Shown here: positions 1-8,417 of the stretch, in pieces
Layout of the letters: the number at the start of each line of letters is the position of its first letter
Numbering within the stretch: position 1 is the stretch's first letter
Origin: Methanosphaera sp.
Lineage (GTDB): Archaea; Methanobacteriota; Methanobacteria; Methanobacteriales; Methanobacteriaceae
Direction of reading: 5' to 3'
Length of the DNA stretch: 12,537 bases
Assembly (NCBI GenBank): GCA_017430835.1
Contig: JAFRMD010000011.1
Location: 1-12,537, forward strand
Position numbers and translations under genes: made by a program
Notes under the pieces: generated by a model
What the model was told of the DNA's origin: nothing
The model's database searches: none
Seen by the model: only the letters and a program-made list of their open reading frames with translations

Positions 1-3000
1 CGTTATCTGATTGGTTGTATTGGTTGTCACCTTTGAATGCTACTGTTATTTTGAATGTTCCAGCATCTTTCGAATCTTTAGAATATACAATGTTACCCTT
101 TTTGTCTGTGGTGAATGTTGTACTTTCATTGTTTATTTGTACCTGTACTGTTTTGTTTGCTATTTTGTTACCGTTATTATCTGTTAGTGTGATGTTTAGT
201 GTGATTTTGTCTCCAACGTAAATGTTTTTTACTTTGGCTAGTGTTAGTTTTGTGTTGATTTTTTGTACTTTGAATGTGTTTGTAGTGTTGGATTGTAGGT
301 TGTATTTGTCTCCAGTGAATGCAGCTATGATTTTTACTGTTTCTTCTTGTGTTGGTGTGTATTTTACCTGGAAGTTTCCATCGGTTACTTTGACTGTTTC
401 TTTTTTGTTGTTTATTGTTACTGTAATGTTGGTGTTTAGTCCTCTACCTTTGGTGTCTTTTAGTGTTCCATTTAGTACTATTTCATCGCCAACATATATA
501 GGGTTTGTAATATTGGTAAGTGTCATACTTGTAGCGGATGTGACTGTTATATCCTTTGTTAGTGTAGTATTTACATAGTAATCTGTATTTTCTGGTTTGT
601 ATTCAAATTTTAATGTGTATCCACCTTTATCAAGGTCTAAAGTAATGGTTTCGGATTTACCTTTTAACTGTATGCTTGCAATCTCATTATCATCATTATA
701 CACATTTAATACTCCAGAGGTGACATGTCCATTATTAATGTCTTTAACATCAACGTTAATTATTACATTACCCATAGTATTGTCTATTATTTTCATATTG
801 ATGCTTGTAGGTATCAGAACTGTGAATTCTACATTGTTACTTGTTTGGAAGATGTCGTTATAAACATTTGCAGTGTATTTTCCTTTATAATTGATTAAAT
901 CAACTTTAAATGAAGTGTTTGTAACATTGAACTTTTCTGTATCTTTGATGTTTACATTGTATGTTAACTGGTTTGGTATGTTTTCATCGTACCAGTCAGG
1001 ATGTAATAATGAAGCACTAATCTTTAAAGGTAAAGTCTCAGTTGATAAGAACTCTATCTTTGATGAATCAATATTTAATACGAAATCATTATATCCTATT
1101 GTTGTATTCTTATATGTATTATCTTTAATGATTTTTGTAAAGGTATATTTGAAGTATATTGTTTCGGTTGTTGCACGGTTGCCTTCAAAATGGTTACCTA
1201 CATTTTCACAATAATAATTACCTTCCCCAGAGTGTCCTTGTACGTATATTGCTCCACCCTCACCATTAGCAGTGTTTTGGATGAAGTATGAATCACTAAC
1301 ATTCAATGTTCGTTCAATATATATTGCACCTCCAAGTTTCGCATCATTTTCTGTGAGATTGCATATACTTATATTTACATTAAATCCCAGTATTGCACCT
1401 CCTATTATTGAGGTGTTGTTTGTGAATGTGGAATTAAATATGTCAATGTCAACTCCGTTTATTGCTCCTCCAGAAGATACCAGTTCATCTCCTGTTGCTT
1501 GGTTTTCTAAGAAAAAACTATCCTTAACTATAAGTAGTCCATTTGCATATATTACTCCTCCCCGTTTTGCAGTGTTTTTTGAGAAGGTTGAATTAATGAT
1601 AGTTAAAATACCTTTAGATGATTGGAATATTACTCCTCCATTTACTGTTGTGGTGTAGTTGGTTATTGTAATATTATTTAGTGTTAAATTTAGTCCACTA
1701 CCTATTTGTATGAATTGATGTTCCTGTTTTCCGTTGAGTGTATTGTTGTAACCGTTTATGATTAAATTTTTAGTAGCTGATTCATCCCAGTCTATACTTG
1801 TTGTAGCATTATAATTTCCAGGGTGTAAGTTAATTATATAACTATTATATTTCTCAGTTTTGATTTTATCTATTGTTTCTACTAATTCTGTGTAATTAGT
1901 TACGTTTGCTATGTTGGATTTGAGTACATAATGGTTATTTGTTGTTTTTTCATCAGTTCCGTTTATTATTATTTCCACGTTATCATATTCATCAGATATT
2001 GTAAACTGTGTTAAATTATTTACACTAGTACCATTTCCTATTTCTTTACCATCAGCTATGATACTAAAATTAACGATAGAAATGTAATTATCCTCATTTA
2101 CTAGTTGTATGTTATTTGTCTCGTTTATGATGAAGTTAGCGGGAGTATTTTTATAAATTTTTGTGTCTGTAATATTGTAAGTACCATATAAGTTGTATAT
2201 TGCTCCTCCCATAGCATCAGCATTTGAATGAAAATCTGTTGTTTTTGCGTTTGCATTGTTGTTGTTTAGTGTTGTGTTTTTGATGGTTAAAGTTCCACGG
2301 TTGTTGCATATTGCTCCTCCCCGAGCATTACCATTTGACCATTCACAGATTTCTGTTGTTACTTGGTTGTTCGTGAGTGTGGAGTCTGTGATGGTTAAAG
2401 TTCCACCGTCGTTGCATATTGCTCCTCCCCAAGCATCTGTATGTCCATACATACTTGGTGCTGTTATTGCTGTTGCTTTGTTGTTTTCTAGTGTGGAATG
2501 TGTGATGGTTAAGATTCCACTGTTGTATATTGCTCCCCCATAAGTGTCGCATATTGTTTCTATATTACCATAAGGACCCTCAGGGTAGCTATATTCTCCA
2601 GTTGCTTGATTATTTATGAATGTTGAGTCCGTAATCGTTAAAGTTCCTTCGTTGTATATTGCTCCCCCCTGTTCAGCTTGTGCGTTTGTTATTGTAATAT
2701 TTTTTAGAACCAAAGTAGATCCTCTATAGATAAAAAATAGTTGTTTTTGGTCACCGTTTATTGTTTGTCCGTTTCCATCAATTGTAAGAGTATAATCTTG
2801 ATTATACCATCTGATTGTTTGTGTTGTCGTAAATGATGAGCCTTCTTCTAGTTTTATGGTTGTATTTTCACTGATATCTCCAATTATGCTTTGTAAATCG
2901 TTCCAACTTGTTGCTTCTATTTCTGTTTTTGTTTTCGTGTTTTTTTGCTTAATTTTTTCTATCTTATGTGTCTTCTTCTCAGATGTTTTTTCTTTTACTT

Positions 3001-3211
3001 TATTTGTTTGGGTTTTATTACTGGTAACGGTTTTTGTAGTTGCTTTTTTTGTTTTAGCAGTTGTTGTTTTGATGTTTTTTGTGTTGTCTTTGATTATTTT
3101 GGTGTCTTTGTTTGTATTGGTTTTGTTTGTTGTTGCTGCGCTTGCCAGGCCTACAAGCAGTATTGTGATTGCTACCAGTAATAATACCTTTCGTATATGT
3201 TTGCTTTTCAT
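1..3211 (-). CDS. Large adhesin-like surface protein with two beta-helix domains and Ig-like repeats (3' end off the left edge)
   Basis: An open frame of 1070 codons runs from ATG at 3211-3209 to the window edge without a stop, so the C-terminus is missing. Residues 1-25 form a signal peptide (basic MKSKHIRK, hydrophobic core, LASA|A cleavage site). Residues 26-98 are a Lys/Thr-rich linker. Residues 100-360 form a first right-handed beta-helix with repeated GGAIYN/GGAICN plus TLTITDSTL..NN turns. Residues 436-690 form a second one (GGVIF, GGAIN, GGAIL, GGAIY). From about 797 onward there are Ig-like modules; two are clear, with YVGDEIVLNG at 906 and YVGDKITLNI at 998, each ending in an AF.GD..YN strand. 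Members of this archaeal family are secreted and thought to mediate attachment to host or neighbouring cells; that role is inferred here. The start is fixed by GAAGGTGA at 3228-3221 and by alignment with the two other adhesin genes. No membrane anchor is visible in the part present. Confidence 0.9.
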   Translation of the reverse strand, partial: MKSKHIRKVLLLVAITILLVGLASAATTNKTNTNKDTKIIKDNTKNIKTTTAKTKKATTKTVTSNKTQTNKVKEKTSEKKTHKIEKIKQKNTKTKTEIEATSWNDLQSIIGDISENTTIKLEEGSSFTTTQTIRWYNQDYTLTIDGNGQTINGDQKQLFFIYRGSTLVLKNITITNAQAEQGGAIYNEGTLTITDSTFINNQATGEYSYPEGPYGNIETICDTYGGAIYNSGILTITHSTLENNKATAITAPSMYGHTDAWGGAICNDGGTLTITDSTLTNNQVTTEICEWSNGNARGGAICNNRGTLTIKNTTLNNNNANAKTTDFHSNADAMGGAIYNLYGTYNITDTKIYKNTPANFIINETNNIQLVNEDNYISIVNFSIIADGKEIGNGTSVNNLTQFTISDEYDNVEIIINGTDEKTTNNHYVLKSNIANVTNYTELVETIDKIKTEKYNSYIINLHPGNYNATTSIDWDESATKNLIINGYNNTLNGKQEHQFIQIGSGLNLTLNNITITNYTTTVNGGVIFQSSKGILTIINSTFSKNTAKRGGVIYANGLLIVKDSFFLENQATGDELVSSGGAINGVDIDIFNSTFTNNTSIIGGAILGFNVNISICNLTENDAKLGGAIYIERTLNVSDSYFIQNTANGEGGAIYVQGHSGEGNYYCENVGNHFEGNRATTETIYFKYTFTKIIKDNTYKNTTIGYNDFVLNIDSSKIEFLSTETLPLKISASLLHPDWYDENIPNQLTYNVNIKDTEKFNVTNTSFKVDLINYKGKYTANVYNDIFQTSNNVEFTVLIPTSINMKIIDNTMGNVIINVDVKDINNGHVTSGVLNVYNDDNEIASIQLKGKSETITLDLDKGGYTLKFEYKPENTDYYVNTTLTKDITVTSATSMTLTNITNPIYVGDEIVLNGTLKDTKGRGLNTNITVTINNKKETVKVTDGNFQVKYTPTQEETVKIIAAFTGDKYNLQSNTTNTFKVQKINTKLTLAKVKNIYVGDKITLNITLTDNNGNKIANKTVQVQINNESTTFTTDKKGNIVYSKDSKDAGTFKITVAFKGDNQYNQSDN

Positions 3212-3220
3212 ATTTTCCTT

Positions 3221-3297
3221 TCACCTTCATTCATACCTATTTTATTAATCATTGTGGATTAATATAATATTAGATATTACCTGTTGATTTAATTAAA
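3221..3297 (-). promoter_or_regulatory. Adhesin-type promoter, ATTAAT dyad and ribosome binding site (copy 1)
   Basis: Read on the minus strand this holds ATTAAATCAAC (3293-3283, BRE-like), a weak TATA-like GTAATATCT, then ATTAAT-CCACAATG-ATTAAT (3263-3244) and the ribosome binding site GAAGGTGA (3228-3221), 9 bases before ATG. The same order, with nearly the same spacing, precedes the adhesin genes at 8657 and 10967. This copy has a poorer TATA box and an 8-base dyad spacer instead of 6. The role as promoter and operator is inferred from three-way conservation. Confidence 0.65.
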
Positions 3298-3556
3298 TGT
3301 TTTCATTCGTTTTATGTTTTAATTAATCATCAGCAGCGTTTAGATTATATTTTATCTTTTCAATAGCTTAAATATCCTCCCAAATGCTAATTTGCTTATC
3401 ATATCAATTAATTATATTAGTTATAGTTGAAATATTAATAGAACATTTCCAAATCTTAATTATATTAAAATCAGTATTTGATTGACGTGTTATGATTAAA
3501 TCCATATTCTAACAGCTTTTTATTTTAAAATTAGAATTTTTATATGATTATAATAA

Positions 3557-3717
3557 TTATACGAAAGAGGAATTGAATATAATTTAAGAGTAGATATTAG
3601 TGTAAAATTACATGAACCTATGAAAAATTATTAAAATATAATGGCACATGTTATATGTATCAGAATAAAAACATTGAAGTTGATAAATTTCTCAAAGAAA
3701 AATTTTCCTTTAAATAG
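3557..3717 (+). pseudogene. Frameshifted relic of an unidentified gene
   Basis: Two short stop-bounded frames join if a one-base indel near 3612-3620 is assumed. The first reads YERGIEYNLRVDISVKLHE (3560-3616). The second carries YEKLLKYNGTCYMYQ and then NKNIEVDKFLKEKFSFK to a TAG at 3715-3717. Both have the look of real coding sequence, with mixed polar and hydrophobic residues and an amphipathic C-terminal helix, unlike the surrounding DNA. I do not recognise the family. There is no start codon with a ribosome binding site, so if it was a gene it is dead. Coincidence in AT-rich DNA cannot be excluded. Confidence 0.3.
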
Positions 3718-3859
3718 ATTCACGTGGTTTTAGCTAGTACTAGTATTGAGCTAATTATCTTTATTTAATGTTGCTGATGAAAAATAAAGTAAAAAAAGTT
3801 ATTGTAAGGAAATAACTGCTGATAAAAAAAGATTAAAAAAATAATTCCATTTAATATTT

Positions 3860-4039
3860 TTAATAAAATTTGAATGTAATTGGTAAATAATCACTTAAAC
3901 TAATCCAGTTCCAATGGTTCAAAATTTCAAATTCATTAGGTAAATCCTTATTAACTTTATTTCCATTATTTGTTAATGTGGTTTTTTCAATTATTTCTTT
4001 ATTGGCATATACATAATCAAGATGATAATTATTTAGAAA
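3860..4039 (-). pseudogene. C-terminal relic of an endonuclease/exonuclease/phosphatase family protein
   Basis: The minus-strand frame ending at 3860 contains YHLDYVYANKEII (compare the family's 'hhLDYvfvs') and, about 35 residues later, SDYLPITFKFY at the C-terminus, matching the 'SDHlPi' motif that ends the catalytic core of this superfamily (exonuclease III and relatives). The motif His, catalytic in working members, is Tyr here. Nothing upstream supplies the N-terminal catalytic Asn/Glu residues: the frame breaks up into low-quality sequence beyond 4039, and the nearest in-frame ATG (4087) has no ribosome binding site. I read it as the last third of a degraded gene. The match comes from remembered motifs only. 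Confidence 0.5.
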
Positions 4040-4499
4040 ACGCACAAAAAACAAACAATGATAATATAAAATATCAAATAAGATCATACAACAATAATCA
4101 GAAAGAGGATTGCAACAGAGCCTAAATATTATATAATTATTTTAAATTCTATGTTAATTGATAACTTAAACATCATTTAAATTATAGAATAAAGCGCTTT
4201 CAGAAGAGATAGCAGAAAATGACATATTTCTTGTCTTAAACTACTAAAACAGCCTATTTATTTTTCGTTAAATAAAAAATATAAATTATTAATATCAGCT
4301 CAAATATAAATACAATCAATAAGATTTTATAAAATATATTCATACGTATGATTGCAATGCTAAAAAAGAAATTAAACATTAAGCATAACTATTTGAAAAT
4401 GAACATAATATATCTGTTATTGATAATTTCAAATATAATACTTTTCATAGGTTAATTGACTATAACTTAAAAAGTGGAATAAATTTCAATCTGGGAACT

Positions 4500-5381
4500 T
4501 TGGATTACTTTTCAACTGTAATACCTACCATAATTATATTAGGGTTTATTACATCAAGATTAAGTAAATTAAGAGAAAGGAAGGGTTCATTATATGAAAT
4601 AGCATCATTGGTTATGATAACCATAATAGGTCTTATGACTTCATATTTCAGTGGCAAATCAAATACTGCATCACTTTTTGGTCCCTATCTGGAAATGTTT
4701 AGAGCTTTATCCGTAATTTTAATCTTTATTCTTATGTCTACACTACTTGAACCATTCAAGGAGATTTTACGGGGACAATATACGAAAAAAAATCTTTTTA
4801 TATGTTTCCTTATATTTGCATTACTGAGTCTTTATGCTACCCATTTCCACATTAATATTGAGGGTGCACGAGCCAATGTAAGATGCATGGTCGTAATGAT
4901 TGGCGGATTATTTGGAGGTCCTCTTGTAGGAATTCCCATAGGAATCATATCAGGAGCATTCAGATATAGTGTGGGAGGTTCTACTGCATTGCCATGTGCC
5001 ATTGCAACAATAATTAGTGGAATAATTGGAAGCCTAATCTTTATTTGGAACGATAAAAAATTCCCACAACCTATTCCAGCCATTGTATTAATGTTCCTAT
5101 ACACAGGATTTGAAATGTTACTTGTTGTTGTAATGACACCACCAGATATTTCATTCCCACTGATACAAAAAATTTATCCTGAAATGTTATTTGCATCGGT
5201 TATAGGAGTAATATTATTCTCATTGGTAATCAAAGATCAAAGAGAAAAAATCAACTCCGAAAATGCATATGATGAAATCAAGGATGACCTCGAAGATGAA
5301 TTAGAATCAAATAAGGAAATTCAAGAGTTGAAAAATGAAATCAACTGGTTAAAGGAAGAAATCAATGAGTTAAAAAAATAA
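4500..5381 (+). CDS. LytS-type 5TM receptor domain membrane protein with C-terminal coiled coil
   Basis: This 293-residue protein is almost entirely membrane helices (about residues 5-19, 32-50, 66-84, 98-116, 128-151, 160-183, 193-213, 227-245). It carries the 5TM receptor (LytS/YhcK) signature: EGARANVR at 121-128, GGLFGGPLVGIPIGII at 135-150, then GGSTALPCAIATIISGIIG at 159-177. In bacteria and some archaea this domain is the sensing half of histidine kinases or GGDEF proteins. Here it is followed only by a charged coiled coil (about 253-293) with no kinase, PAS or cyclase domain. The only usable start is TTG at 4500; the frame is open upstream to about 4387 but has no ATG or GTG, and no AGGTGA-like site precedes it. 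The stop at 5379 is followed by a second TAA. Signalling through a partner protein is inference. Confidence 0.8.
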   Translation: MDYFSTVIPTIIILGFITSRLSKLRERKGSLYEIASLVMITIIGLMTSYFSGKSNTASLFGPYLEMFRALSVILIFILMSTLLEPFKEILRGQYTKKNLFICFLIFALLSLYATHFHINIEGARANVRCMVVMIGGLFGGPLVGIPIGIISGAFRYSVGGSTALPCAIATIISGIIGSLIFIWNDKKFPQPIPAIVLMFLYTGFEMLLVVVMTPPDISFPLIQKIYPEMLFASVIGVILFSLVIKDQREKINSENAYDEIKDDLEDELESNKEIQELKNEINWLKEEINELKK

Positions 5382-5631
5382 TAATGCTTTATTCAACAAC
5401 ATATAATGATGGAACTGTTCATTGCAATGAATCCCTGTTAATAATGTTTTGGACATGGAAAAATGATTAAGGACATTGTGGTACAAATATAATCTTATGT
5501 CTAGAAAAATTAATTTAAATAAAAGTTGGTCAACTAGGCAGGGTATCCTGGAAAAGTTAATGAAACCGAAGGTAAAGAAAAGTTATAAAGAAATCATATT
5601 TCATTTTGGATTTATTTGTTTTTAATTTTAG

Positions 5632-8217
5632 TTAAAAAAATTTTTCTTTTTCTTTTCTTAAAAATTTAAGAGCATCTACAACAGAATCAGCTCTAAGTTC
5701 TAAAGAGCCTTCTAAGCCCAATTGTCCATTCCCAAACTTTGACAGATAATTCATGAATGCACTGAGACCATTTTTACTTAGAATATTTTCATATTCTATA
5801 AAGAAGTTTCTTATTTCCTGGTTTTTTTCTTCATTTTTAATTCCTAACAGAGCATAAGCAATTGATGCTTTGAAATATGCCGGAATTTCAAAATAAGATG
5901 TTCTATACTCATAATAACTTTTCATATCCTTTTCTTCATAAAATTTTTCAACAATTTTATACTTTGGATCAGGATATTTGTCATTGCTTTTTTTCATAAG
6001 ATTAGCACTTTTTTGTACTAATATTAATGAAATTTGCCTAAGAATTTTTCTTCCATTTTTACTATCTCTAAGAGTAAAACCCAAATAATTTCTACCCCTT
6101 AGCATCTTTTCTAAATTCTCATTTATAAATATTTGAAAATAATTCTGATTATTCTTATATTCCATCAAATAAGTGCTTGGAAAAACACCATCTAATACTT
6201 TATCATTTTTAAAAACTTCCAAAATTCCATCAAAATCATTAATTATCTCTAATTGTCTTAATAAATCCGTACTGGTACTATTTTTATCCTTTTTAGAATT
6301 AGTGTTATTTAAGATATTACTTTTATATATCATTATTAAAGTTCTTCTTATTTGAGTTTCTATGAATCTATTTTCTGATAATATAACTCTTTTTAAACTA
6401 GCGTATTTTATAGAATAAACACCTTTATTATATAATGTATAATTATTTATTCTACGTAAGAATATTCTTAATGTTGAGGTTATATTTTTATTATTAAAAT
6501 TAAGATTTTCTAATCCCACCAACAAATCATTTTCAGTTAATCCATATCTAGATAAAGTTAACATTAATAATACATAATTTGAAAAATCTGATGGAAATAG
6601 TGTATCGTTTTCAAGTGTTTTTATTAATTCTTTGAATGCAGATGGGATATCAGTACCAAAATTGTCTATTTTTTTGTTTAATTCCTCAAAGGAACCAAAA
6701 CTTTTAATTTCATTTAATATAATTCCTAAAAATAAAGGGGATCTTGATGCAGTTTTTGATAATATTAATTCTTCTTGTTTTTTATCCAAATTTTTTAAAC
6801 AGTTATCCATATATTTATCAATCAATTCAATTTTTTCATCATCATTCACAAAACCCTCTATTATTAATTCATGAGAACTATCTGTATATTTTTTATCATA
6901 GGAAGTAAGTATTACATGAAAATCTTCCGGAACTTCTTTAATATAGGTTGGCCACTCACCTTGTATTTGTATAAAATCACATATTATCAATACATTAATA
7001 TTTTTACTTTTTAATTTATTGAAGAATTCATTATCTAAAAAATCCCTCTTATTAATTTCTTTATCTCCATTAAAAATACCGACTTCAGTTCCAATACTAT
7101 GAAGCAAATCCTTAACTGAATAACTTTCAGAGGTTGTTTGACAAATTCTAATAATTGAGTTAATTCCCTTTTCTTTTATTGTTTTATTCCAGTAACAAAG
7201 CAATGTACTTTTACCTATTCCTTCTTCTCCATTTACTAAAAGAATTCTTTTTTCATTTTGTTTTAAAAAATTATTAAGATATTGAATTTCCTTTTCTTTT
7301 CCTACAAAGTCAAGTGAACGAAAATCTGTTTCTAATTTTTGTAGTAAGGCATCTTCAAGATAACTGTCTACTGTTTGGATTGGTTTATTATCTGGAAATT
7401 CTTCTCGTATTTGTCTTTTTAATTCCAGGATAATAATTTCCTTAAGAGGAGTCCCCTGATAATTGAAATTTGTTAATCCACCTTGTTCTTCTCCCGTACT
7501 AACTAATTCAGACGTGACTATCTTATTATTCCAATCACAAGAATAATTAAATGTTTTAAAGTCATTTTTTATAAAATTTTTTAATTCTTTAACTTTTTCA
7601 TCATCATTTTTATTTTCATTTAAATATACTTTCCTTTGGGTTTCTGTTAATTCTACATTAATAAAAGGATTTTCTCTGAAAAAGAATAATGAATGTTTGG
7701 AATGAATTTTTCTTGAATCATTTTCTAAAATTTTTATCATAGGTGCTAAAGTTGCATGTTCTATTTCCATTTCAGTAATGGATAAATTTCCAATATATTC
7801 TTTCACATGCGGATAATTTATATAAGTTCTTTCTGTAATAGGAGTTTCATTAAGAATAGGAACCCATCCTCTTCTTTGACCAATAAAACATAAAAAGAAT
7901 GGTCGACAATTATCAATTGATTGTAAACATGCATTAATCGTATTGCCTGATTCGGCATCTGCTATTGTAACTCCCCATCTAAGATCAATTTCTGTTAATA
8001 ATATTCTTCTTTCTAAACACCATTCTTTTAATTCTGGAAATACTTCTGTAATTAAATAATTTCTTTCAGCATGCATATCTTTGAAAGTGGAACTGATGAA
8101 TATTTTAATATTTTTCCATTCTAAATTTGATTCAACTTCACTAATATAATTTTCATCTATAATCTTTTTAGAATCTGTTTTTATCTTTTTATCATTTTCC
8201 TTCCTTTTTCCAAACAT
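5632..8217 (-). CDS. DUF4062-STAND NTPase (NPHP3/TEP1-like architecture), candidate conflict/defence protein
   Basis: The 861-residue soluble protein opens with a DUF4062 domain: IFISSTFKDM at 39-48, EIDLRWGVT at 76-84, CRPFFLCFIGQRRGWVP at 104-120, SITEMEIEHA at 146-155. A linker leads to FVGKEKEI at 304, then a STAND P-loop ATPase: Walker A GEEGIGKST at 330-338, Walker B-like VLIICDF at 409-415, FHVILTS at 433-439 (sensor-like), and SPLFLGIILNEI at 493-504. A winged-helix-like piece follows (LMLTLSRYGLTENDLL, 551-566). The stretch DLLRQLEIINDFDGIL (651-666) resembles the segment before the repeats in NPHP3-type proteins. The final 190 or so residues look helical with no clear TPR or WD40 array. 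Such proteins are typically oligomerising switches; a defence role is inferred. It is convergent with the receptor gene. ATG at 8217 has only a weak GGA upstream. Confidence 0.85.
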   Translation of the reverse strand: MFGKRKENDKKIKTDSKKIIDENYISEVESNLEWKNIKIFISSTFKDMHAERNYLITEVFPELKEWCLERRILLTEIDLRWGVTIADAESGNTINACLQSIDNCRPFFLCFIGQRRGWVPILNETPITERTYINYPHVKEYIGNLSITEMEIEHATLAPMIKILENDSRKIHSKHSLFFFRENPFINVELTETQRKVYLNENKNDDEKVKELKNFIKNDFKTFNYSCDWNNKIVTSELVSTGEEQGGLTNFNYQGTPLKEIIILELKRQIREEFPDNKPIQTVDSYLEDALLQKLETDFRSLDFVGKEKEIQYLNNFLKQNEKRILLVNGEEGIGKSTLLCYWNKTIKEKGINSIIRICQTTSESYSVKDLLHSIGTEVGIFNGDKEINKRDFLDNEFFNKLKSKNINVLIICDFIQIQGEWPTYIKEVPEDFHVILTSYDKKYTDSSHELIIEGFVNDDEKIELIDKYMDNCLKNLDKKQEELILSKTASRSPLFLGIILNEIKSFGSFEELNKKIDNFGTDIPSAFKELIKTLENDTLFPSDFSNYVLLMLTLSRYGLTENDLLVGLENLNFNNKNITSTLRIFLRRINNYTLYNKGVYSIKYASLKRVILSENRFIETQIRRTLIMIYKSNILNNTNSKKDKNSTSTDLLRQLEIINDFDGILEVFKNDKVLDGVFPSTYLMEYKNNQNYFQIFINENLEKMLRGRNYLGFTLRDSKNGRKILRQISLILVQKSANLMKKSNDKYPDPKYKIVEKFYEEKDMKSYYEYRTSYFEIPAYFKASIAYALLGIKNEEKNQEIRNFFIEYENILSKNGLSAFMNYLSKFGNGQLGLEGSLELRADSVVDALKFLRKEKEKFF

Positions 8218-8274
8218 TTTTCCATAAAACCCTATAATTCCATTATTTTATACTATTATTAAATATGAGGTATG

Positions 8275-8288
8275 TATATTTAAATATA
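8275..8288 (-). promoter_or_regulatory. Possible TATA box of the STAND NTPase gene
   Basis: The 14-base palindrome TATATTTAAATATA lies 57-70 bases upstream of the STAND start codon and matches an archaeal TATA box. Transcription starting about 25 bases downstream would give a leader of roughly 30-35 bases. In DNA this AT-rich such matches are common. The adhesin dyad and the GAAGGTGA ribosome binding site are absent here, so this gene is probably controlled separately from the adhesins. Confidence 0.35.
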
Positions 8289-8321
8289 TGTTAAAAGATT
8301 TTTCATTCATTGAAAATTAGT

Positions 8322-8417
8322 TTATGAGATTTTATCCTGTTTTATATTTTCCATATCATTTAAAAAAGCAGTAAATTTTTTACTGTCTCCACCCATTTTT
8401 GAAAATTTTTCTTCCAT
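8322..8417 (-). CDS. Possible small ORF or C-terminal gene relic (31 aa)
   Basis: The frame encodes a polar, probably helical peptide beginning MEEKFSKMGGDSKKF and ending NIKQDKIS, lying 104 bases upstream of the STAND start on the same strand. There is no convincing ribosome binding site, and the sequence before the ATG also reads protein-like in a different frame, so a decayed gene tail is at least as likely as a real small gene. No family is recognised. Confidence 0.2.
   Translation of the reverse strand: MEEKFSKMGGDSKKFTAFLNDMENIKQDKIS

Larger units (their letters stand above)
3212..4499. other. Gene-free AT-rich stretch with decayed gene relics
   Basis: About 1.3 kb between the divergently transcribed first adhesin and the membrane receptor holds no intact gene. 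The adhesin promoter occupies its left end. The rest is extremely AT-rich with short protein-like fragments in several frames and both strands: a frameshifted plus-strand relic at 3557-3717, an endonuclease/exonuclease/phosphatase tail on the minus strand at 3860-4039, and a short plus-strand piece near 4192-4251 reading ALSEEIAENDIFLVLNY before a stop. This looks like a site of gene decay. No transposase, tRNA or clear att repeat was found. Confidence 0.55.

Noticed and set aside
15..3248. Several open frames on the plus strand, hydrophobic and rich in Val, Phe and Ser
   Set aside because: They lie opposite the continuous 1070-codon adhesin frame and arise from the antisense of Asn/Thr/Lys-rich codons; none has a ribosome binding site.
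3770..3830. Possible C/D box small RNA (CTGATGA and a later CTGA)
   Set aside because: Box C lacks the expected purine, no terminal stem forms, and the two halves are just an imperfect repeat of TGCTGAT(G)AAAAA.
4108..4123. Minus-strand GGCTCTGTTGCAATC, reminiscent of IS6-family terminal inverted repeats
   Set aside because: No matching second end, target duplication or transposase fragment is visible nearby.
4348..4455. A 35-codon frame with a hydrophobic C-terminus just upstream of the receptor gene
   Set aside because: No ribosome binding site, a different frame from the receptor, and hydrophobic frames are frequent in such AT-rich DNA.
5497..5625. A 42-codon plus-strand frame (starts MSRKINLNKSWSTRQ) between the receptor and STAND genes
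   Set aside because: No ribosome binding site or recognisable family; it lies in a short spacer between two convergent genes and may be chance or a relic.
8369..8385. Perfect 7-bp hairpin CAGTAAA-TTT-TTTACTG
   Set aside because: It is short and A/T-dominated, not followed by a T-run on the relevant strand, and too common in this composition to call a terminator or operator.
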